64,000 nt of DNA, from assembly GCA_032433765.1 (NCBI GenBank), contig JAVIAB010000047.1, positions 17,425,511 through 17,489,510 of the forward strand, in the 5' to 3' direction. The stretch is from Megaustenia siamemsis (taxonomy: Eukaryota > Mollusca > Gastropoda > Stylommatophora > Ariophantidae). The notes below the pieces were generated by a model. That model had not been told where the DNA came from. It worked only from the letters and a program-made list of their open reading frames with translations, and searched no databases. A program made the position numbers and the translations under genes. This document shows, piece by piece, positions 56,601 to 64,000 of the stretch (its first letter is position 1; each line of letters starts with the position of its first letter).

Positions 56601-56780
56601 AAAAGTAAAGAGCCCCCGTCACGCCAAGTAGCGTATAGGGAATATGGTGATAATGACCATAAATTTTACAGACTTCAGCACATGATTTTTGGGGTAATGT
56701 GGTCGGCATTACGTGCCCATGCCGTTTTACTTTAGCAGAAAAAAATCCGGTACCCATTTAAGGCTGGGTGAACCCGGAAG
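56601..56780 (-). mobile_element. SINE-1 body and tail, split by LINE-E
   Basis: Minus-strand SINE-1 body from ctttactttttagt-like end to gggttcacccagcc, broken at aacccggaag (56771-56780). Its head continues at 57021-57105. Confidence 0.92.
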
Positions 56781-57020
56781 AAGAAACAGTCATAATATTT
56801 TTGGCCATGTAGTGAGAAGAGAACAACTGGAATATATTGTAACAACTGGGAAAATTGAGGGACGAAGAGATAGAGGGAAACAAAGAGAAAAAATACCAGA
56901 CAGCTTAAGAGAATGGCTTGGCAGAAGGTCAACAACAGAAATGATAAATAACTGTCGAGATCGAAAGTTGTGGAGAGACATGACCACCTACGCCAGTAAG
57001 CCCGGTACTTGATGATGATG
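56781..57020 (+). mobile_element. LINE-E 3' end in SINE-1, 10-12-bp target duplication
   Basis: aacccggaag stands at 56771-56780 and 57021-57030 (up to 12 bp if the TG of the tail is counted). The insert codes HNIFGHVVRREQLEYIVTTG, GRRDRGKQREK and 'CRDRKLWRDM' and ends gatgatgatg. 5'-truncated to 240 bp; the frame is intact. The entry site in SINE-1 is the same one used by LINE-D at 51748. Confidence 0.93.
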
Positions 57021-57105
57021 AACCCGGAAGCCGTTGGTTGGGATCGAAACCTACCTCTTGTCCTCTATAGTCCCGTTCACTAACCGCTGAGCTATCACGG
57101 CTCCC
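57021..57105 (-). mobile_element. SINE-1 head, split by LINE-E
   Basis: Contains box B (ggtttcgatccc, one extra T) and box A tagctcagcggttagtgaac on the minus strand. SINE flanks cacatagcttaga (left) and cacacagcttgata (right) may be a worn target duplication. Confidence 0.9.
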
Positions 57106-57149
57106 ATTCACACACAGCTTGATAGAGCTTAAATCAAACACAAGCACAG

Positions 57150-57265
57150 GTATAGCATGTGACTTATCACATTGATCTATAAATCCTGTCATACATGTTT
57201 CAATGATTTATACTGTAGCCAGCGACACTTATCACATTGATCTATACAATCAATCGTGTACGGAT
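57150..57265. repeat. Fossil array units
   Basis: Two or three units with 'cttatcacattgatctata' and 'catacatgtttcaatgattta', related to 53090 and 56505. Confidence 0.45.
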
Positions 57266-57534
57266 TTGTGTGAGTCCGTGATAAATTGTTTTATACGTAC
57301 TAAGAAATGCTTTGTCAACTAACAATGAATATGTCAGTGACTATTAGCTAGTGTTATATTTGCTTTGATATGTCTATGTTATTTAGACACATATTATTAT
57401 TTGACTAATAATGAATTTTATATGCGCTTTTATATGTCAACGAGTAGCATGTGTGTGAAATGTATTCCTCTTTTTCGTTGTGCTTGACCTATAATCGATA
57501 GGATAATGTGACACAGCTACATTTCCAATTATAG
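57266..57534. other. Unassigned sequence
   Basis: AT-rich, no element. 'cctataatcgatagg' at 57488-57502 is a small palindrome. Confidence 0.4.
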
Positions 57535-60500
57535 TCTTCTAACTTTAACCCTAATACTATTCCATCCCCAATTATAACCCTAGCGTTAACCCTGCTCCAT
57601 CCCCAGTTATAACCCTAACCTTGCTCCATCCCCAGTTATAACCCTAACTCTGCTCCATCCCAAGTTATAACCCTAACCTTGCTCCATACCCAGTTATAAC
57701 CCTAACCCTGCTCCATCCCCAGTTATAACCCTAACTCTGCTCCATCCCAAGTTATAACCCTAACCTTGCTTCATCCCCTGTTATAACCATAACCTTGCTC
57801 CATCCCCAGATATAACCCTAACCTTGCTTCATCCCCTGTTATAACCATAACCTTGCTCCATCCCAAGTTATAACCCTAACCTTGCTTCATCCCCTGTTAT
57901 AACCATAACCTTGCTCCATCCCCAGTTATAACCCTAACTCTGCTCCATCCCAAGTTATAACCCTAACTCTGCTCAATCCCCAGTTATAACTCTAACCCTG
58001 CTGTATCCCCAGTTATAACCCTAACCCCTGCTGTACCCCCAGTTTTAACCCTAACCCTACTGTATCCTAAGTTATAACCCTAACCCTGCTCCATCCCCAG
58101 TTATAACCCTAACCCTGCTGAATCACCAGTTATAAACCTAACCCTGCTCCATCCCCAGTTATAACCCTAACCCTGCTCCATCCCCAGTTATAACCCTAAC
58201 CCTGCTCCATCCCCAGTTATAACCATAACTCTGCTGTATCACCAGTTATAACCCTAACCCTGCTGTATCACCAGTTATAACCCTAACCCTGCTGTATCAC
58301 CAATTATAACCCTAACCCTGCTGTATCACCAGTTATAACCCTAACCCTGCTGTATCACCAGTTATAACCCTAACCCTGCTGTATCACCAGTTATAGCCCT
58401 AACCCTGCTGTATCACCGGTTATAACCCTAACCCTGCTGTATCACCAGTTATAACCCTAACCCTGCTGTATCACCAGTTATAACCCTAACCCTGCTGTAT
58501 CACCAGTTATAACCCTAACCCTGCTGTATCACCAATTATAACCCTAACCCTGCTGTATCCCCAGTTATAACCCTAACCCTGCTGTATCTCCAGTTATAAC
58601 CCCAATCCTGCTCTATCCCCAGTTATAACCCTAACCCTGCTGAACCCCCAGTTATAACCCTAACGTTAACCATGCTCCATTTCCAATTATAATCCTAACC
58701 TTAACCCCCAACCCTACTGCATCCCCAGTTATAACCCTAACCCTGCTGAACCCCCAGTTATAACCCTAACCTTGCTCTATCCCCAGTTATAACCCTAACC
58801 TTGCTCTATCCCCAGTTATAACCCCAACCTTGCTCTATCCCCAGTTATAACCCCAACCCTGCTCTATCCCCAGTTATAACCCCAACCTTGCTCTATCCCC
58901 AGTTATAACCCTAACCTTGCTCTATCCCCAGTTATAACCCCAACCTTGCTCTATCCCCAGTTATAACCCTAACCTTGCTCTATCCCCAGTTATAACCCTA
59001 ACCTTGCTCTATCCCCAGTTATAACCCTAACCTTGCTCTATCCCCAGTTATAACCCCAACCCTGCTCCATCCCCAGTTATAACCCTAACCCTGCTGTATC
59101 ACCAGTTATAAACCTAACCCTGCTCCATCCCCAGTTATAACCCCAACCCTGCTCTATCCCCAGTTATAACCCCAACCTTGCTCTATCCCCAGTTATAACC
59201 CTAACCTTGCTCTATCCCCAGTTATAACCCTAACCTTGCTCTATCCCCAGTTATAACCCTAACCTTGCTCTATCCCCAGTTATAACCCCAACCCTGCTCC
59301 ATCCCCAGTTATAACCCTAACCCTGCTGTATCACCAGTTATAAACCTAACCCTGCTCCATCCCCAGTTATAACCCCAACCCTGCTCTATCCCCAGTTATA
59401 ACCCCAACCCTGCTCTATCCCCAGTTATAACCCCAACCCTGCTCTATCCCCAGTTATAACCCTAACCTTGCTCTATCCCCAGTTATAACCCTAACCTTGC
59501 TCTATCCCCAGTTATAACCCCAACCCTGCTCTATCCCCAGTTATAACCCTAACCTTGCTCTATCCCCAGTTATAACCCCAACCCTGCTCTATCCCCAGTT
59601 ATAACCCCAACCCTGCTCTATCCCCAGTTATAACCCTAACCTTGCTCTATCCCCAGTTATAACCCCAACCCTGCTCTATCCCCAGTTATAACCCCAACCC
59701 TGCTCTATCCCCAGTTATAACCCTAACCTTGCTCTATCCCCAGTTATAACCCCAACCCTGCTCCATCCCCAGTTATAACCCTAACCCTGCTCCATACCCA
59801 GTTATAACCCTAACCCTGCTGTATCACCAGTTATAACCCTAACCCTGCTCTATCCCCAGTTATAACACTAAGCTTGCTCTATCCCCAGTTATAACCCTAA
59901 CCCTGCTGTATCACCAGTTATAACCCTAACCCTGCTCCATCCCCAGTTATAACCCTAACCCTGCTGTATCACCAGTTATAACCCTAACCTTGCTCTATCC
60001 CCAGTTATAACCCTAACCTTGCTCTATCCCCAGTTATAACCCTAACCTTGCTCTATCCCCAGTTATAACCGTAACCTTGCTCTATCCCCAGTTATAACCC
60101 CAACCCTGCTCTATCCCCAGTTATAACCCCAACCCTGCTCTATCCCCAGTTATAACCCCAACCCTGCTCTATCCCCAGTTATAACCCCAACCCTGCTCTA
60201 TCCCCAGTTATAACCCCAACCCTGCTCTATCCCCAGTTATAACCCCAACCCTGCTCTATCCCCAGTTATAACCCCAACCCTGCTCTATCCCAGTTATAAC
60301 CCCAACCCTGCTCTATCCCCAGTTATAACCCTAACCTTGCTCTATCCCCAGTTATAACCATAACCTTGCTCTATCCCCAGTTATAACCCTAACCTTGCTC
60401 TATCCCCAGTTATAACCCCAACCCTGCTCTATCCCCAGTTATAACCCTAACCTTGCTCTATCCCCAGTTATAACCCTAACCCTGCTCCATCCCCAGTTAT

Positions 60501-60975
60501 AACCCTAACCCTGCTGTATCACCAGTTATAAACCTAACCCTGCTCCATCCCCAGTTATAACCCCAACCCTGCTCTATCCCCAGTTATAACCCTAACCCTG
60601 CTCTATCCCCAGTTATAACCCTAACCTTGCTCTATCCACAGTTATAACCCTAACCCTGCTCTATCCCCAGTTATAACCCCAACCTTGCTCTATCCCCAGT
60701 TATAACCCCAACCCTGCTCTATCCCCAGTTATAACCCCAACCCTGCTCTATCCCCAGTTATAACCCCAACCCTGCTCTATCCCCAGTTATAACCCCAACC
60801 CTGCTCTATCCCCAGTTATAACCCCAACCCTGCTCTATCCCCAGTTATAACCCCAACCCTGCTCTATCCCCAGTTATAACCCCAACCCTGCTCTATCCCC
60901 AGTTATAACCCTAACCCTGCTCTATCCCCAGTTATAACCCCAACCCTGCTCTATCCCCAGTTATAACCCTTACTT
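57535..60975. repeat. 29-bp minisatellite with telomere-like CCCTAACCC, about 118 units
   Basis: Unit ctgctctatccccagttata followed by 'accctaacc'. Unit joints give CCCTAACCCTG, so each canonical unit has one vertebrate-type telomere hexamer. Three zones: mixed (57.5-58.2 kb), 'gctgtatcacc' (58.2-58.6 kb) and 'gctctatcccc' (58.75-60.96 kb), the last often with 'ccccaacc', which breaks the hexamer. The rare 'gttataaacctaa' unit at 59093, 59325 and 60513 is spaced 8 and 41 units apart (one base short, explained by a missing C near 60290). Confidence 0.95.
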
Positions 60976-61009
60976 GAATCCTAGCCCTGCCCATCCCTAA
61001 GTGTATAAA
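60976..61009. other. Array edge
   Basis: Last decayed unit followed by 'gtgtataaagtttgtaacg'. Confidence 0.5.
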
Positions 61010-61321
61010 GTTTGTAACGTTTGATAAGGCGGAAGAACCAGAAATAATCAACGGCTGAGAAAACAAAAACAGCAAAGTGTGTGGTACAATAAAGGTCTAT
61101 TCAGGACACAAAAGATAAATAGGACTAACCACCGAGGACTAGAAAGTCGTCCCGCTATGTATGACTGAAAAGCAAGTCATGGAGAGCAAATATGACTTAG
61201 TAAGAGTCATCTTGGAAGGGGAGATACAAACTTGGTGAGGCAAGGCAGACCAAGACTAAAGTCGACTGATAATATCAAAAGATGGACAGGTGAACCTATG
61301 ACAAAGTTCACCATTAAGACA
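61010..61321 (+). mobile_element. LINE-C deletion derivative, second copy
   Basis: The first 130 bp follow the 5' leader of the element at 27905-28310 (there on the minus strand): 'atcaacggctgagaaaac', 'gtgtgtggtacaataaag', 'caggacacaaaagataaata'. It then switches to LINE-C 3' sequence: 'gtcatcttggaagg', 'aaggcagaccaagactaaag', 'atcaaaagatggacagg'. The joint differs from the first copy, so the deletion is independent. Decayed, no frame. Confidence 0.65.
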
Positions 61322-61438
61322 TCATCATCATCATCATCATCATCACTGTCTGCTGGCGTAAGTAATTATGTCTCTCTACAACTCTCGATCTCATGAATTC
61401 TATTATTGTGGCGATTCATGACTTCTTCTTTTTTCTTC
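61322..61438 (-). pseudogene. LINE-E 3' end with (GAT)n tail
   Basis: On the minus strand 'gatcgagagttgtagagaga', 'cataattacttacgccagc' and a tail of eight GAT units. Matches 56950-57020. Confidence 0.75.
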
Positions 61439-61439
61439 A

Positions 61440-61555
61440 TCTTTCCTTCCTCATCTGCCTTTCAGCGTCGAGGGGAGATCTAACTTACAGTCTTTTGCTC
61501 TTCTGTTCGCCTCTGCTGCTGTTATGTTTCCTAGTGCTTCTAATATTCCTTCTGA
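61440..61555 (-). pseudogene. LINE-A 3' scrap at an inversion joint
   Basis: Minus strand 'gaatattagaagcactagga' to 'ctcccctcgacgctgaaagg'. It fuses directly to a 58-bp unit at about 61550, so it marks a rearrangement break. Confidence 0.8.
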
Positions 61556-61682
61556 GAAAATTAATAGAAATCTGTGAACATCTTTCAGAAGTCATAGCTT
61601 CCCAACCTTCTGACAAAATTAATATAAATGTGTGAACATCTTTCAGAAGTCATAGCTTCACAACCTTCTGACAAAATTAATT
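61556..61682. repeat. 58-bp repeat, about two units (right arm, inverted)
   Basis: Inverse of the left-arm array at 56189; ends in the 'ttttctcag' variant before the LINE-A scrap. Confidence 0.9.
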
Positions 61683-62200
61683 GAAACTTGCTATGTATAC
61701 TTTTGTTCACTCCGACCTTTATAAAATATGTGTTGCTCTTAGAAAACTAATCTCCTGTAGGATCTTTCTTATTTCTTCTTCTTCTTCTTCTTTCCTTCCT
61801 CATTTGCCTTTCAGCGTCGAGGGGAGATATAATTTCCGGTCTTTTGCTCTTCTGTTCGTCTCTGCTGCTGTTATGTTTCCTAGCGCTTCTAATATTCCAT
61901 CGTTCCATCTTTTTCGCGGTCGACCCTTTGGTCTGGTGTTCTCACAACGTTGATTGAAGGCTCGTTGTGTTGTGTTTTGTTCTTTCTGCCTTGTCACGTG
62001 GCCAAACCATTTAATCTGTTGTTTCCTTATATATTCTATGGCGGGGGTTATTCCTAGCTTTTTTCTCAGTTCTTCATTTCTGATCTTATCTCTCAGACTG
62101 TTTCCTGTCATTCGTCTAACACATTTCATCTCTGTAGAGATTATTTTTCTTATTGTTCTTGCATCTGGGGTCCAGGTCTGGCATTGGTTGCACAACATTG
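61683..62200 (-). pseudogene. LINE-A 3' fragment with flank, right arm of inverted duplication
   Basis: 61683-61785 is the inverted flank; from 61800 the minus strand codes 132 residues without interruption: CNQCQTWTPDARTIRKIIST, 'RRMTGNSLRDKIRNEELRKK', WFGHVTRQKEQNTTQRAFNQ and RPKGRPRKRWNDGILEALGN, ending at LKGK and the normal TGA. Better preserved than the left arm. Only the C-terminal domain, so inactive. Confidence 0.88.
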
Positions 62201-62449
62201 AGATGACTGTAGAAAGAAATTAAGACGGCAGTTTTTTGTTGCCTTCCGTCGGTTTGTTTACGGTTGGCTCCGCTAGCCTTTAACTAAAAAGCATCACCCA
62301 CAAGGCAGCGGAGTTGTTTTATTTCAGGGTACCCTCCCTTAGTTTTTAACTCTCCCGAGCTTACATGCAAGGCAGCAGGGCAACTGCAGGTTGTATTGTC
62401 TACTGTATACAGTAGCAAGTAAAATTACCCGACCTGACAATAGTTCGGC
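62201..62449. other. Unassigned sequence
   Basis: No gene or element recognised. Confidence 0.4.
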
Positions 62450-62515
62450 AATTAAGACAAGAGTAAAATGGCGCTATATGGTAGGCAACCTTCGATGTAG
62501 AGACGGAGCTCTATG
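62450..62515 (+). pseudogene. LINE-C 3' scrap
   Basis: 'aagagtaaaatggcgctatatggtagg' in parts and 'caaccttcgatgtagaga' match the last 60 bp of LINE-C. Confidence 0.65.
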
Positions 62516-62544
62516 AATGAATGGAGTTACGCTCTAAAAGCCAA

Positions 62545-62652
62545 ATAAGTTGTGATTCCCTTTTATTTAATTCAAATAACCTGCGACCATTTTCAACAAA
62601 GACAAATAATTTGCGACCCTATTTTACAAACCCAAATAACATGCAGCCCCTT
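62545..62652. repeat. 31-bp array, left part (decayed)
   Basis: Three units with 'caaataacctgcgacc', 'caaataatttgcgaccc' and 'caaataacatgcagcccc', related to the array after the LINE at 63245. Confidence 0.7.
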
Positions 62653-63240
62653 TTCTTCTTCTTCTTCTTTCCTTCCTCATTTGCCTTTCAGCGTCAAAGG
62701 GAGATATAATTTGCTGTCTTTTGCTCTTCTGTTCACCTCTGCTGCTGTTATGTTTCCTAGTGGTTCTAATATTCCGTCAATCCCTCCTTTTTTCGTGATC
62801 GGCTCGTGGGTCTGATATTCTCGTAACGTTTATTGAAGGTTCGTTGTGCTGTGTTTTGATTTTTCTGCCTTATCACGTGACCAAACCATTTTATCTATTG
62901 TTGCTTTATATAATCTGTGGCGGGGTTTATTCCTAGCTTTTTTAAAGTTCTATATTTCTGATCTTATCTCTCAGACTGTTTCATGTCATTCGTCTATCAC
63001 ATTTCATCTCGGTAGTGGTTATATTTCTTATCGTTCCTATATCTAGGGTCCATGACTGGCATTGGTAGTATAACGTTGGGATGAAGACTATTTGAGAGCG
63101 TCTGTTTTGCACCTAGAGTTATTTCCTTGTTAAGCAATGGTGGTGATAGCTGTCCGAAGCTTTGACAAGCTTTGACGCATCTTGAGTCAGTCTCTGCTGT
63201 TTGTGAATTGTCGTTTGTCACTAGACTTCCCAGGTATTTA
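62653..63240 (-). pseudogene. LINE-A fragment inserted in the 31-bp array
   Basis: Minus strand from 'KYLGSLVTNDNSQTAETDSR' (normal: TAEIKSRC) to the 3' end 'cctttgacgctgaaaggc'. Frameshifts near 62880, 62940 and 63060. It splits the 31-bp array in two; I could not read a target duplication. Confidence 0.8.
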
Positions 63241-63244
63241 AATA

Positions 63245-63635
63245 TAATACAATTCTTTCACAATAGCTAAACAAAAGGGCACCTCTTTTATAATAGCCAA
63301 ATAAACAGAGACCCTCTTTTATAACAGCCGATTACATGAGACCCTCTTTTGTAATAGCCAAATTACCTGCAACCCTCTTTTGTAATAGCCAAATTACCCG
63401 CGACCCTCTTTTGTAATAGCCAAATTACGTGCAACCCTCTTTTGTAATAGCCAAATTACCCGCGACCCTCTTTTGTAATAGCCAAATTACGTGCAACCCT
63501 CTTTTGTAATAGCCAAATTACGTGCAACCCTCTTTTGTAATAGTCAAATTACGTGCAACCCTCTTTTGTAATAGCCAAATTACGTGCAACCCTCTTTTGT
63601 AATAGCCAAATTACCTGTGACTCCCATTTTGTAGC
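63245..63635. repeat. 31-bp minisatellite, about 12 units
   Basis: Unit ctcttttgtaatagccaaat followed by 'tacgtgcaacc'. 'acgtgcaacc' and 'acccgcgacc' forms alternate in the middle; left units are more diverged. Confidence 0.93.
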
Positions 63636-63924
63636 ATCCACGTGAAGAAAGTGTTGAAAATGTTCCTGATAAAATTTCCTTTGAAAACAATTGTAATAGA
63701 TAACACCCCTCGTGACTCCTTTTTGCAGATGCCAAGTTGTGGAGAAGCTTGCCTTTCTTCGCGGACACTGCACATGATGATGTTGAAATGATGATTCGTG
63801 GTGGTAAACCTCTCCTGGACATACGTACCGTTTTGAACAGACCAGTGCTACTTCTCTCATATTTCCGCGCTGTCTCGTCTTTTAAACAAAAAAGTCACTT
63901 TTGTCCCGTTTTTGAACAAAAATG
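63636..63924. other. Unassigned sequence
   Basis: Minus-strand frames of 80-103 codons begin here and run into the array; no known motif. Confidence 0.4.
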
Positions 63925-64000
63925 TGGGGGACTGGTTGGTCTCGAGGCAGAGAGGTTGTGGGTTCAAATCCCGGCTGCACGGGTTGGGATTTTTATTTTT
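63925..64000 (+). mobile_element. SINE-2, cut by the window end
   Basis: ggggactggttggtctcgag, then directly 'gcagagaggttgtggg', box B 'gggttcaaatcccggc' and gttgggatttttattttt. Compared with the copy at 53337, about 22 bp between box A and box B are absent. Confidence 0.88.

Noticed and set aside
57535..60975. A real chromosome end
   Set aside because: The unit is 29 bp with one hexamer each, and ordinary sequence and transposons continue on both sides.

Overview
This is animal (metazoan) nuclear DNA from a region without recognisable host genes. It holds tRNA-derived SINEs, 5'-truncated non-LTR retrotransposons (LINEs), a hAT-like MITE and very large minisatellite arrays. I see no operons, Shine-Dalgarno sites, introns, or rRNA or tRNA genes that I can defend. 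The LINE and SINE style recalls marine invertebrates such as molluscs, but that is an impression and the species cannot be fixed from the sequence. About half of the window is tandem repeat and much of the rest is dead transposons. All family names here (SINE-1 to SINE-6, LINE-A to LINE-E, repeat X) are local labels.

Layout. 1-8.7 kb: small AT-rich arrays, a LINE relic, a hAT-type MITE at 4.5 kb, a 36/29-bp array (5-7.2 kb), a 29-30-bp array (7.3-8.0 kb) and a 56-bp array that looks like an amplified tRNA-like SINE head. 9.1-13.1 kb: repeat X and two SINEs, then two sister arrays of 34 bp and 30 bp. 13.7-28.3 kb: a transposon graveyard with nested LINEs and SINEs, a 580-bp polypyrimidine tract and a 37-bp array (23.4-25 kb). 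29-39.85 kb: one 10.9-kb array that begins as 44-bp units and passes into about 550 units of 18 bp. 39.9-42.3 kb: repeat X, LINE pieces, poly-G tracts and unique DNA. 42.6-51.5 kb: an 8.9-kb array of the same 37-bp superfamily as the array at 23.4 kb. 51.6-57.1 kb: nested retrotransposons, including a reverse transcriptase fragment with an intact FADD box and an orphan RNase H domain with one stop codon. 57.5-61 kb: a 29-bp array with telomere-like CCCTAACCC in many units, flanked by inverted copies of one LINE-bearing segment. 61-64 kb: LINE relics and a 31-bp array split by a LINE, ending in a SINE that runs off the window.

The best-supported biology is retrotransposition. Nine insertions have direct repeats of 8-16 bp that I can read at both ends. 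Two different LINE families entered two SINE-1 copies at the same internal site and in the same relative orientation. The very long open frames (over 2,200 codons) at 29.6-39.9 kb are by-products of an 18-bp unit without stop codons, not evidence of a gene. No complete, working protein-coding gene could be identified.
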